Source: Embiotoca jacksoni (Eukaryota; Chordata; Actinopteri; Embiotocidae). Taken from it: a stretch of DNA of 64,000 bases. Position 1 is the stretch's first letter. Every line of letters begins with the position of its first letter. A model generated the notes under the pieces. That model was not told the DNA's origin. It searched no databases and worked only from the letters and a program-made list of their open reading frames with translations. The position numbers and the translations under genes are program-made. Shown here in pieces: positions 47,713 through 60,137 of this stretch. The stretch is taken from positions 9,224,730 through 9,288,729 of the forward strand of contig JAKOON010000022.1 in the NCBI GenBank assembly GCA_022577435.1. The letters run 5' to 3'.

Positions 47713-48280
47713 AGCTGACTGACTGTCAGGATTCCTGTCTGCTCCTACGGTTTGCTCCTCTGTTTTGTCCCCAATCACCTCGCCTCATGTTTTCTGTCTT
47801 TCCCCTGTCTGTTTGTTATTGTTTTCCCATGTATTCTGTGTCCTCCTCTCCCCGCCTCCTGTCACCTCCCATGGCCACACCCCTCACCGGTACCGGTACC
47901 CCGTTTCTGCTTCTAGTCTGTGCGATCAGTCAGTGCTCCCAATCTCAGCTGATCGCTGAAACTAAGGAGGGTCGGGCCTGGTTAGTACTTGGCTGGGAGA
48001 CCACCTGGGAGTACCAGGTGCTGCAGAGCTACCAGTCGGAGCTGCCAGTCAGAGCTGCCCGGTCACTCCAGTACCAGAGTTTGTTGCTGCTGGCTGTGGA
48101 GGACCTCGGGATTCCCCCAGCGCAGCCTGGCCCCCGATGAGAGTTGGTGGAGTTTCCCTCCCGACTCCGGAATCAGACATTGACTTTAGGTACCGCCCTT
48201 TGTTGATCAATAAATACTGTGTTTTGAACTTATACCCGAGTCTGTGTGCCTGCGTTTGGGTCCTGTTACACCTCACCTCT
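47713..48280 (+). mobile_element. Composite retroelement with 5S rRNA-derived core (SINE3-like)
   Basis: A 5S-like core (47935-48024) is flanked by sequence resembling fish LINE/SINE 3' regions. The 5' part is C/T-rich (CTGTCAGGATTCCTGTCTG onwards); the 3' part has AATAAATACTGTG, then GTCTGTGTGCCTGCGTTTGG and a final CTGTTACACC. Zebrafish SINE3 is the known precedent for 5S-derived SINEs. Whether this is the same family or an independent capture cannot be told here. Boundaries are approximate. Confidence 0.55.
47935..48024 (+). pseudogene. 5S rRNA-like segment
   Basis: About 90 bases align to vertebrate 5S rRNA from roughly nucleotide 31 to the 3' end. GGGTCGGGCCTGGTTAGTAC is identical, and TGGGAGACC(A/G)CCTGGGA(G/A)TACCAGGTGCTG is close. 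Only scattered substitutions occur. The first ~30 nucleotides are replaced and the 3' end lacks the terminal stem partner, so it is not a working 5S gene. The internal control region (intermediate element and C box) is mostly kept. Confidence 0.85.
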
Positions 48281-50055
48281 TAACACTGACTTTGTTACTT
48301 TGTATCATCAAAACTATTTAAAAGAAGTTAAACAGCAACAGAACACCATTGTCTTCTTTTTACATTATTTTTGAGAAAGAAAAGCAGCATTTTAAAGTAC
48401 ATTGAGCCCCTTAACCACAAAGCATGTATACTTCATATGAATGCCAAAGTTGTTTTTTAAATTGATTTCATACCTTTCAGGCAAAAGTTGGTTTAAGTTA
48501 AATTCAGAAAAGCATGTAAATCAACTTCAATACTGGCTTGAGGTCATAAAGAGAAAGATTTATTTAAAAACATCCATGTCACTCGTGGAATAGAAACAAC
48601 CTCTGGCACGCAATGTTTTTCAGATGACCTCCATCATCTTGATTGTCATGTCACACGTGTCTATTTTTATGAACACCTGTAGATCAGTGGAATAATGTCA
48701 AACCATTGGTAGTATTTTACTTCTTTAATTGGACACCGCTTCCCATTCAGACATATTGTAACACAATATAGAGACGCTACACCAGACTCTAGCCACAAAG
48801 TGTAAAACACCATTCAGAACATTTAAGCATCACTCTGCTAGACTGTAAACCCAAATGACATGAAGTGACGGTGAAGAGAGCAGAGACGACACAAAACAAA
48901 AGGGTTGAGAAGCAAGAGCAGTTCAATGTCTAATTAAATTTAGTGTGAGGGGAATTTTCCAAGAATGGAGCCTTTGTTCTGCAGCATCTGGAAAACCCTG
49001 ACACACATTTGTGTGTGCGGTTCTTCAAGATCCATTGTTCTGCAGAGGAAATTGATTCGGTTCAGTGAGGAGGAGAAAAAAGAATGAGAAAAATCATTCA
49101 TTGTCACAGATGAACATGAGAACACTGAACTGGTGGCGTTCTGTTGAGGAGAAACAACTGAGCAGATCATACAGAGTTAGCTTTGGGGAGAAAAAAACCG
49201 TTTGGGCCACACAGGGAGAAAAGAACATAAAAACTGCTTTTTGGAGATGTTTGAATTGATAAAACAAAACCACTCTGCAGCTACAAAATACAAAACCATG
49301 CCATGACTGGTCCCAAACACCCCAGCCATTATTTCTGTATTGTTAAACTCTCTTATCAGTCTCATGATTTGAGCAAATACACAGGATAAGTGGACCGCCA
49401 TGACCTCCTTTTTATTCACTGACATGGTTCTTTGGAGGAGCACAAAGCCTGCTCGTCTCCATGATCTCCTATGGGAGTTTAACTCATTCAGATAGAGACA
49501 TGAGAACATCCGTCGCAGTCAATTTATCCTGAATGGATTCATCTCCAAAGACAACATAGTCAGCCTGTCAAAATAAGTCTCATCGGAGGGCAAGTACAGG
49601 GCGCTAGGTCGTCTTTTGACTGAATGTTTGCGTTAGAGTTGCCACATCAAAGTGAATCTGAAAGAAATGCAGTTGTAAATTTTCACTGCTCTGGTCTGAG
49701 AAATGTTCATGAAAGCAGGTCACAAGATGCTTCTCAAAGTGCTTGTTAAAAAGCCTAATAAACATAAAATGCAAGGATGACTCAGCCTGGATAGCTAAGC
49801 CTCTCAGCTGGAAGATTTTGCTCAGTGTTGTTCAGGGAGCACTAACACATTCAGTGTTTCCAATGTTAATACAAACTGAAGAGACTTAAATCCAGTTGTC
49901 TTGGATTGGTTCAAAAAGTCCTCAGATTGAAAAAGTTTGTACTACATGAAAAAGCTTGGTAAGATTTCATGAATGCATTTTGATTTTGAAAAGTTAAAGG
50001 AATATGTCACATTGGTGAGGGTTGGTCTACTGATTGGGTCCAGACTGAAATACAT
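48281..50055. other. Intergenic, no gene recognised
   Basis: Both strands were read; open frames here are short and do not resemble known domains. Weak similarity to the fold-back MITE arm is seen near 49995-50045. Confidence 0.55.
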
Positions 50056-50058
50056 ACA

Positions 50059-50092
<34 letters not shown>

Positions 50093-50095
50093 TGT
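50056..50095. repeat. TA microsatellite with palindromic ends
   Basis: ACAGT, then about 15 TA units, then ACTGT, so the whole tract is self-complementary. Confidence 0.95.
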
Positions 50096-50122
50096 TTTGG
50101 CCACACACACATATATATATAA

Positions 50123-50156
50123 AGTCAAATATTGCTATATATAGCAATATTTGACT
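50123..50156. repeat. Perfect 34-base palindrome
   Basis: Two 17-base arms, exact reverse complements with no spacer, centred on CTATATATAG. It follows a CA/TA tract at 50101-50120. Confidence 0.97.
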
Positions 50157-51396
50157 CTTTGTGCAGGTCTTTGACACACTGGCACCAGACCAGGGTGTGA
50201 AATTCGTCAGCTTAACACTGTTCAATTTTGTGACTTTGTAGTCATATATATAAAATTGGAAAAAGCTGCTCATGTGGTGGTGGCCTCAGCCAGGACTTCA
50301 GGAAGGATTCTGTGCTGAAAGTCTTGACTCTGACGTGCAGCTTTGTTGTGACGTCTGTTTGATTTATCAAGATAAGGGTTGAGTGGCTGCAGAAAGAGTG
50401 CAGCTGATTTCCTACAAGTGTCACCTCTTACATCTAAGGATTTACAGTATGGCATAAATTCTGTCAGAGAAGATCAAAAAACATTCTTGTATGGGAATAT
50501 TCAGCATTCGAGGAACACTCAAGACAGATTGTAGCATGAATACGTCTGAACATCTGTTGGCTTTTATACTGTATAATAAAAGGATTTCTTCACTTCTGTC
50601 ACATCGAGGTTATTACATCAACATTTCTCATGTTTTCTTGGAGCTCCACAGCGGACGAAAAGCAAAGGGGAGAAAGGGAAATTACTGTACTTCGGTATAT
50701 TTAGACTAACCTGGTTAAAAAAAACATTATCTAAACGATATGGCTGATCAGAGTTACAAAAACAAAATAGTGTGCTTATGAAGAATCACGTAACTCGTCT
50801 CTTTAATTCCCTTTCATTCCTGCGCTCTCCTGTGAACAGCTCATTGGGATTAGTGCCACTGTCAGCCTCAACGGGAGCAAAGGATCAGAAATAGGTGAAT
50901 ACCCATTATTCCCATCACACTCCCTCTGATTATCCCCGATTTGACTTCATAAACACACACAAAAAAAAAATTGCAGTATCCCACTTTGTTGTCTTTGTAA
51001 TTTCTAGCTTGCAGTTTTACTCTTGATTTGTCTTTTGTCTCACAGGGTTTTCCTCTCTCTCTGTTGTCTTTCTTTATCTTTCTAAGTGACACTTCTCTAA
51101 CACATCCAGCTGGAAGTGTTTGACTTTATCGTGAGGCCACAGAGGAGATAAATGAGTAATGACCAAATATGAACAAATGTATTCCTTTTAATGTTGATAC
51201 AGAGTACGAATTGACTGGGCCATTATTTCTGTAGAAATTGGATTTGGATAAGTAACTTTCTCATTAGTTTTCCATTTGCACTGTTTTGACAAACCATGTA
51301 TATCTATTCAATACTTAAAGCTGCTATAGTCAATATTTTTATATTGATAGTGAATGACTAAGTGTAATGTGATAGGGTTCCCTCATAGTGACAACC
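50157..51396. other. Intergenic, no gene recognised
   Basis: AT-rich sequence without supported exons, between the palindrome and the hAT-type element. Confidence 0.55.
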
Positions 51397-51404
51397 CTGT
51401 AGAT

Positions 51405-51938
51405 CAGGGGTGTCAAACTCATTTTAGTTAAGGGGCCACATACTGCCCACTTTGATCTCAAGTGGGCCAGACCAGTAAAATCATAGCATAATAATGCATA
51501 CATAACGACAATATTTCTCTATGTTTAAATCATTGGTGAAGGTTTTTGGATGATAAACCCTATTTTAAGGTCTTTCTACAATAAACTAGAAACATAAAGA
51601 GCAAAAACTCAGACATCAGCCCACTGTTTATCTGCCCCGGCTCTCCTCTGCAGATTCCCTCGCTTTGTGACGCGTTTGACGTCAAATGCGTCACAAAGCG
51701 AGCAGCGAGCGCTGCTGCCTCCGGAGCAGACATCACATTTACGCTGTTTTTGAAGCAATTACTGGATCGATTAAAAAAAAAATTACAAAACATTTGTACT
51801 CATAAACCTCCATATTCTCATAGAAATGCAATTTATGTCTTTCTGTAATTTTCACACTTAGCAAAGTCATCCGGTGGGCCGAGCTGGACCCCCTGGCGGG
51901 CCGGATCCGGCCCGTGGGCCGTATGTTTGACACCCCTG
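51405..51938. mobile_element. Non-autonomous hAT-type DNA transposon
   Basis: A 534-base element with perfect 14-base terminal inverted repeats (CAGGGGTGTCAAAC) and exact 8-base target duplications CTGTAGAT at 51397-51404 and 51939-51946. Eight-base duplications and CAGGGGTG ends are hAT hallmarks. The interior (GGGCCAGACCAGTAAAATCA; GGGCCGGATCCGGCCCGTGG) matches a common vertebrate hAT-derived repeat. No transposase frame is present. An internal palindrome lies at 51661-51700. Confidence 0.92.
51661..51700. repeat. 40-base palindrome centred on TGACGTCA
   Basis: Arms 51661-51680 and 51681-51700 are reverse complements with one mismatch. The centre is TTTGACGTCAAA, a full CRE consensus. It sits inside the hAT-type element. 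Confidence 0.95.
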
Positions 51939-51946
51939 CTGTAGAT

Positions 51947-54900
51947 AATGATCACGCAACTCATCAGTTCCCCTCAGCTCTACGAAGTATTGAGCATCTT
52001 TCAGCACAGTGCTTTGGTTTTAGGTCCCACAACTTTTCACTTCTGACGGCAAAAAGATACGTGGCAGTGAAGGGTTGACAAAGTTTGCATCTAGGGGAGC
52101 ATTTAATAGCTGAAGAACCTTCGGGAGTTGGAGTGAATATTGTACATCAGGTTTCCTGAAATATAACTCCAGATAAATGCTGATGTTGGCCCACATCTGC
52201 TAGATGTGTCACCCAGTCTTGTTGTTGGCACAAAGATGGGATAAGACTGGAATGCAAGGATGATCTGAAAAAGAAAGCAATGCTTTAATAAAGTTAGCTT
52301 TTATTGTGAAAGACATCTGTTCTCGCAGTGGAAAACGTAAGTTTTTCTCACTTCATTTTCCTTGTTACGCTTTGACCAGGATGGACGTCTGTAACAACAA
52401 ACACACTCTAAATGAGACTCAGTAAAACCCACTTACACACTGGAAAAACTGTAATGATGATTTAAACTATAGGAACTCCATATATTAAAGAAAACACCTA
52501 CACCCGTGTCTTAATGGAGTGCTGGGCCACGACAAACTGCCAAAACAGCGTCAGTAGAACTTGGCCTTGATTCAGCATAAAGCGTGTGACGCTGATTTAA
52601 ATTTTCTCTGTGGCGTTCATTGGGGATGAGGTCCTGGACAGCCATGAGGTTGTTTCCACTGTAGCACCTAAGCAGCTGTTACCTCTCCTTAAAGAATTTC
52701 AATTGACGCGTAGTCCAAGTTCCTACATCTGCCGGGCATCTTTTTTGTTTCAGCTTGCTGAAACAAGACCCAACTCCACTTTAAAGTTGTGAACCATGTG
52801 ATGCAGAATACTTGTGCCCTATAAAATATCTCTCCTTTAGCTTTCCACCTATCTGTGTCGCCGTGTCGATCGGATCAGGACACGCCCCTCTCCTGCTGGA
52901 TTACCTTCCCTGTCCTCACAGGTGCCGCTGGAGGTATGATATCGGATGACACATTCCCACACTCCCAGTCAGGCGTGGGAGAGTCGAGTGGGTGGGCAAG
53001 ATGGCACGATGTGGCCCCACACGCGCCTCGCTGCCTCTGACAGAACTGGCCCACACGGATCCCGACACCTACGCAGATAATCCACAGCGATGTCCTTGTG
53101 CGTGTACAAACTGTAAGAGTATACGCCATGTAAAGTACCTAAGAAATGAGAAAGCAAGCACACATTTGTACACCGAACTAAGAAAGGAGACAAGCTCGGG
53201 CTGCTGACCAGATTAAGATGATTATCTGATCCTTGCGAGACAAAGGGCTACACGATTTCTAGACAGAAGGAAAGAAAACTGGGATGAGCGAGAGAGCAGT
53301 AATGAGGAACCTAAAGAGAAGACGGTTGTAAAGAGGAAGAGTTTCTTGCTTTCTCGCTGAGAGTTACACAAGAAAATTGGTACCGTTCTTAAAGCTAAAA
53401 GTATTTCCAGCAGCCAGGTTAGCTCAGCATAAAGACTTGATTCAGAAGAAACAGAACTCGTTTAACTCTTAGCAAGAGAGAGAATAAATATTTACCAAAA
53501 TGTCTTTTAAAAGGAAATAACTCTTAGACTTTTAGGCAGGGTAAGCAGTCCCGGTGATGGACTACATGTCTGATCACACTACTGTGAGGTCCTTGAGTTT
53601 TGTGAAGTGTCTTGTTCATGCTCCCACTGCGACCCTTTGTTATAAGAAAAACCCTCCGTGTACCTTTTACAACACCCCCACGGGACTAGTTTTCCACAGG
53701 TCAGCGGAGTAAACGGTGAGAATCAAGCGTCAGAGTTCAGCACCGTCACGTGAATGGACTGACAACATCCATTTTACAGTCAGAAAAGAACTGCTTCACA
53801 CATGACTTTGATGGCGGGTTTCAGTGGTCATTGGTCACTGCGTGTGTGAGGGAAGGAAGAAAAAAAAAGAAGGAAATCTGAAACTAATCCATTTCCCACA
53901 AGCATCAGGCTCTCTCCATCTCAGTATCACCGATTCACAACACCGCATCCACATGCTCGAGTGCTGGCTGGCGAGTAAATAAACCATGTGTTTGTGATGT
54001 TTATCGTTTCTGGCTTGGGGTTTTACCATTGAGCATACAATTTCATCACGAGACGTACTGTTGAACCGCCCCTTGGAGCACAATGCTGATTAAGGACAGA
54101 TTTCTATGTAACAATAGACAAGATGCAAGACAAAAAAAGACAGTCTAATGGTCGATAAAAGGCACAAAGGCCTCGTTTTTTGTTGGGAACTGAGTAAAGG
54201 AGTCAGTTATGCTGTATGTTACTGATATGCCACTAATTGTATGGTATAGTCCTGAGGCGTTGAATCCGTCTTACAATTCAGCTTACAAGCACTTCCCATA
54301 TTAACAGGAACTTAAGAGATATATGTGATGGAAACTATCATTTTTATATTTGCGGCCACCATACCCTTGTCAACCCCCAAAGGGATCACTACACTGATTG
54401 CACACCTCCACCCATGGCTCCATTTCAGATCAGTTAGATGGTGGTCTTTTGTTTGCTAATAGCATTATGTTCACCGAGTAGAATCACTGTTAAAAATCAA
54501 TTTGTACTGGAAAACAAATTAAATGATCTCATCTATTGGCTAAAATGTTGCTGGCAGGATGTTCAGTGTGAATTTTAGAACAACTGAAAGGACTTTTTTT
54601 TTCTAGAGTGGTGGTCCGTGTCACTGGGTGGCTAGTTATTAGTGTCACAGGCCATCACCGTCAGCCTGGATTAAATATCTTTAAAAGAGCCTGAGCAATG
54701 TCCCAGACTAAACTCCATACGGCAGGATTTTGTGAAATGCGTCCAAATTAGCGTGTGATAGTGCCTTAATGTCCCAGAGTTATTTTTTTTTCTTTTCCTC
54801 TTTGCTTGGCCCTGTGAACGGTGCAGCCAGCCAATACAAACTACATCAGGTTAATAATTTCGTCACTCATGGATGTTATGTTGTAATATGAGAATTCCCA

Positions 54901-57354
54901 GCTAGGCTCCGTCATGTGTTGGAATCGGGATTGGTTTTAAAAATCTCTCTCTCTCCCCACTTTTATCGACTGCATCTCCAGCCTGCAGCTGTTAACAGTA
55001 AACAAGCTCGGATGAACCGAATAGACACGACCTCACATCAAACAACAGACAGACAAAGTTTGAGGTGAAGTGGGGAACATAGTCGAGCATTTAGCAGCTG
55101 AGGAGACCAAAACAAAGCTGAACAATGATTTGTCAGGTGGAAATTAACAAAGTCCAAATAAATGCTAAAGTTGGTCTGTGGATGTATAAATAGTAACTGA
55201 TGTTACCTGAACAGCTTTATAGAGTCATAATATGTCAGCAGTGTGTTTATAGCTTGATGTGCTGTCCTCAAGTGGACACCAACATTTTTTTTAAAAGTTT
55301 AAATATAAACATTTATATAACAAGAATTTTTCCTTGATCACTTTCACCCAGAATTGGATTTCTTAACGAAACATCCCAAGACATCAAATACTACAGTCAC
55401 AGCCCACTGGTATCTCAAGGGATACGGACAAGGAGCCTTAGGTTTAGGCTCCAAACATCACTTAGTTAGGGTTAGGAAAAGATCATGGTTTGGGTTAAAG
55501 TAAGTAAATGCCAGTGTCTGATGAAGCCGTTGGAAAAAAGAACAGCAGCTGGTCCCCGGGCACTGCCAACTGCTCCAACTTTGTGTTTATAGGATGGGTC
55601 AAGTACTGAGGATCAGTTTCTACATGGAAAATGGTTTCTATTTTCAGAAGCGCAAAGGATGGGAATCTTCAATATGGTTAGAACAAACTATATAATTTGC
55701 TTGAGTTAGATACAAAGCAGAGTTTTTGAGATCAGAGAACATCTCAAGGAACTGTTCTCAACATCTCATCAATTGACTGAATTCTTTGACAGAACAAGTT
55801 GAGGATTAAATGGGCCTATTTGTGTTCATTTCAAAAGAAACTCTTAAGAGTCCAAGACCAGTGGAAAAGGCACACCAATAATTGGGTGGCCAGCGCTGAT
55901 ATATACTGCCTGCGATGTTGATGAGAATCCCAGGCCTGGTCTAGACCAGAGACAGAATACTGAGGCCAAATAGATTTTATTTCTTTCTTTTAGTACAAAC
56001 GTTTTTAGTTTCGTTGGTTTAAATTGGTAAATACATTGAAAAGTTCTTAATCAACTGCATGTTTTTCACATTATGTTTACTTTTTCACTCAGTTTCCATT
56101 AATCACCATTATTAATGGCAGTAACAGGTTTCTATGATAGTGTTTGGATTTGTTCTCACAAATGTGTAATGGCAATGTTGTGGTGTATTTGATGGCTTTT
56201 GTGTGATGTCTGAAGCTACAGCTAGGTTTGGATGTAAGATTACATTTCAGTCTTGAGTGGAGAGTTTGGTTTTGATATTGAAGTCTGTGAAAATGAGTGT
56301 ACAGTTACGCAACATTTTTTTTTAGTTTTTTGGGATATGGAGCATAATTTCAAGAAATGGAGGCCATGCTTTCATATTTTTTTTTTACAGTGTATTCTGA
56401 CTGCAGGCGTTTCAGGTTGTGGCCAAAACAAGTCTTTATCTTGAGATCCAACTCCTGGCTCAGAGTTTCTCAGCCGGTCTAGTTTAAACAAAATGCAGGT
56501 TCATGCCAACATAAAATATCTTCCATCTGACAAGTGACACCTACACTTGAAAATACTTTGAGGCACTACAGCACTTGCTATAACAGAATGAGTCAGCAGT
56601 GTATTTGAAGACACTTGACACAAAAGATAAAGATTACAACAAAAAAAAAAATCATCCACAGCTTTTAAATAACAAGGTAATATTCCTTATGTTCTCAAGG
56701 ATTGAAAACACCTGGGTACATTTACATTCCTTGGTTTGTCAAATGAAGAAACTTCAGTGTGCTTTCATTTTGTGCTTTAGTGTAAATCATTCTGCAAGCG
56801 CAGTTGTCTTTTTTTCAGATTCTTTTAGTTCATTTTGGAACAAAATCAGCAGTAATACATTCCATACGCTTCATCCTGCACACCTGGTGGGTGGAGTTTA
56901 AGGAGACCTACAGGCATCATCATTCTCTGATAAACATATTTTGTAATCCAAATACATGCATGTAACCCTTTAATTTAATCTGACCAAGTGTAACATATAT
57001 ATAAACATGTGGGTTGATCTTATGAGGATAAAAGTCTCAAACTAAAAGGCACATCTTTTTAGAAAGGAAAAAACTAAGCCCCACTGAAAAATGTTATGTT
57101 GCCAAGTGCGCAGCTGTAATTTTTTTTGAAAAAAAACTAAAGCCTATTGAAATCAACCCTGCTTAAATGCCTACTTAACAAATCTCACTGACAACAGTTT
57201 GTGGCTTGCTGAGCCGAGCCGACAGAGGCCTATCTTTGCATCGGCGCTGTCACAGATCCACCAGGGAAAGGAAGAGCATGTCACAACAGATCAGCCGTTT
57301 GTTAAAAGGCAGAGTCACACGCTAATGGCAACAATGTGTTTTCTCTCCCAACAG
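51947..57354. other. Intergenic, no gene recognised
   Basis: No exon with good splice signals and a family match was found. A short repeat-like patch (TAGTTAGGGTTAGGAAAAGA, about 55463-55500) recalls a common fish repeat. Fold-back-MITE-like words (TTAGCTCAGCATAAAGACTT) occur near 53419. Confidence 0.5.
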
Positions 57355-57542
57355 ACGCCTCAGCGGAGCCCGTAGCCATGTGCTGTCCCGGCTAGCTCCG
57401 CTCGTACCCTGCAATTTTCCAAGGATAACCGAGGTGGTTATTTCCACTCAGGGGTCAAACACAAACGCAGGGGCATCATTTGATGGCAGGTTCAAGGGCA
57501 GTTCAAGGCAAGCAGGGCATCATTTGCACAATTAGCCTCGCT
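57355..57542 (+). other. Possible non-coding exon
   Basis: A GC-richer 188-base block is bounded by a good acceptor (TCTCTCCCAACAG) and a consensus donor (GTAAGT). One frame is open for about 57 codons but stops before the donor and has no recognisable domain. It could be a lncRNA exon, a 5' UTR exon or a chance match. Confidence 0.25.
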
Positions 57543-57909
57543 GTAAGTACCAAGGCACTTTGCAGCCTCACATGCTTTTGGTTTTTAATTTCAGTGTTTA
57601 TTAGGTCCATTACGGCAGACTCAGATCTGGTTTGGCTCGTTCTTTCATCGTACTGGACCAAACTACGCTTCAGGTGCAGGTGTGTTTGTATGTCAGTATG
57701 TGTTTATTTGTATCAGAGAAGATTAGAGGGTTTGAAGACAGAGGTTATGTCATTTTTAGTTAAAGCGTGGTACTTTTACCATATTTTTGCCATGCTGCTC
57801 GCAGCTGTGGGGCCTCTAGTGTCTACATCTCCTGGATGGTTTGACAGAGGTCCATCACTTTGGTCTAGACTAAAATATCTGAACTACAGTATATAATGGG
57901 CTGATGGAC

Positions 57910-58450
57910 ATTTTGTGACAGATCACGGTCCCCAGAGGTTAAACCTTAAAATTTTAGTGCCACCCCCCTGACTTTTCCTCCAACACCAGTTTTCATTGAT
58001 GCTAGACTTTCCATTTACCGAGTAAAATATGTCGACATCATTTGGCACAGAAATTGGTACAAATATTCATGGTTTCCAGATGATAAGTCCTATGGACTTT
58101 GATGATCCTCTGACGCATCCTTTGGTTCCACTGTGAGGTTGTCATATATGGTTTTTAGTGACACGTCTTGATAATTTGATGGATTGCTATGAAACTAATT
58201 TGGCAACCTTTGGCAACCTTCAGGTCTGAAATTTGAACTGGTCCAATATTTTTGGTCGTGACCAACAACCTGTTAAACAAATCACTGGATCTCCTCCGTG
58301 TTTAGTGTGAATTACCAACCCTAAGCTACATGCCAATCCAGTGTAAATATTACCTGCCAAACACCAGCGTGTTAACATTGTCATTGTGAGCTTGCCAACA
58401 TGCTAGTGTTAGCTTAATGGGCTGCTGTGCAAAAGAACAATCTCAGAGTT
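57910..58450 (+). repeat. Common percomorph interspersed repeat
   Basis: Words such as ACGGTCCCCAGAGGTTAAAC, CCTGACTTTTCCTCCAACAC, TGATGGATTGCTATGAAACT and TGTCATTGTGAGCTTGCCAA appear in the order of a widespread fish repeat I know from memory. It is non-coding. A fragment of the same family in opposite orientation is at 63700-63955. Confidence 0.6.
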
Positions 58451-60101
58451 TCGAGCATGTTGTTTACCTCATAGATTTAGTTGCTACTGTGACCGAATGC
58501 ATTGCCCAAAGATGCTCTCGGGTCTTCTTTATTTCTTAATTGGTGGAAGGGTGAAAAGGACAAGAAAAGGAGGAAAGGTGCCTCTCTGTCTGTCAGATGT
58601 TTTATTCATTGTCTATCCTCAAGCCAGATGGAAGAGGTTTGTTACACAGCCTGTCATAAATTCTTGAGACACAGGTTCGGCTTGGGCACGGAGAGAACAA
58701 AATCAAGCATTATGAAAGTCACTGGCCATGGAAAGAGTGTCATATTTTTCCTCTTTGAGATGTTGGAACAGACTGAGCAAATGTTGAAGACAGAGAGAGG
58801 TTCATTAACTTCTTTTGGGCATGTGAACTGTCTGGTAACATAGAAACATGTTTGCACTTTTAAAAAGGTGTGTGTGTTCAAATGAAGACAACAAATCATT
58901 AGGAAGGCAGGAAAAGTGCTAAAAGGGAGGGCAGAAGGTTTCAAGGCCCTCAGACAGGATGGGGAGGTTACGGCAACTGGGAGAGCAAAGGGCAGGAAAG
59001 GTAGACAAGGGTGAGAAAGAGGAGACAGAGCGGAGAGGAGTATGATGAGGATTGGGCACAAGGGGGGGGGGGGCCTTAAAGTGTCTGGGACAGATTATCC
59101 TTGGAAGGCAATCAATCTTCCCCAGGATTTAGACGGCCACAGGGGGGCCGATGCATGCACACAGACATCCACATGCAAACAAACACATTGAGAGCTCAAC
59201 CCCTCTTAACCCCGTCTGTCTCTCTTTTTTTTTTTTTTTTTAATCTTCATCTCTCCCTCTCGTTATACACTCAAAGTCTAAAGGCAATTGTAGATAATAG
59301 TGTTGTTCCTCAAGGTGTGTGTTTGAACCTGGGGTTCCCCTCGAACATATGGCTGCAATTTCTGAAATATAAAAGGGAGCGAGGAACACAGAAAAGGAGA
59401 AAGACAGAGAGGTTGGTTCTGTTTTAGAGGAACATGAGGGTGCATTTATCTGTGCCGAGGATCCACGTGAGCGCCAGAAAATAAAAACAATCTGATATGC
59501 AGATGGTCGAATCACGGTCCTGCATTGTGTCATCAGCTCAGACCTCAACAAACTGTGTCATATTGGCTAGAATTCTCCCAACATTTGTAACTCGGCACAT
59601 TTGTTTTTTTTCAGAGTAATATTTTCCTTTCCTTTAAGGTGGATTCGTGTGATTATTTCATTCCTCCTGCTGCTCATCTCCATAATAAACCACATATCAG
59701 AGGCCATCTGTGAATACTTTAAGTCCATCTAGTTCATGTGGATGTCATGTTGATAGGGAAGGCAGCAAAAATCAATCAGGGAGAAGCAGCAGTAGGTGTG
59801 ACATGGTCAGACCTACTGCTAAAATATACCGAGATGGAAAATAAGGAATTAGCTTGACGTGTCAAATGCTGCAACAAATCATCTCGAGGTGATTGACGTT
59901 GATGTAAAATTGTATTTGATGACCGGGCTTCACTGCCACATTAAATGAATGCCTGATATCACCCATTGATTTACAGATGGGGGTTGAAACGTCTCTTTTA
60001 ATTTGAATTTAAATACAAAGTGAAGTTTTATGTTCCATGTCTTTAACAACACAGAAAGGTTCTTGAATTTAGGTCATCTAGAACAGGTATAAGGTTTGTA
60101 G

Positions 60102-60137
<36 letters not shown>

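Noticed and set aside
47935..48024. Functional 5S rRNA gene
   Set aside because: The first ~30 nucleotides are missing and no T-run terminator immediately follows the 3' end.
58502..59061. Overlapping open frames on both strands
   Set aside because: Composition-biased (purine-rich on one strand), no domain, and no supporting splice or start context.
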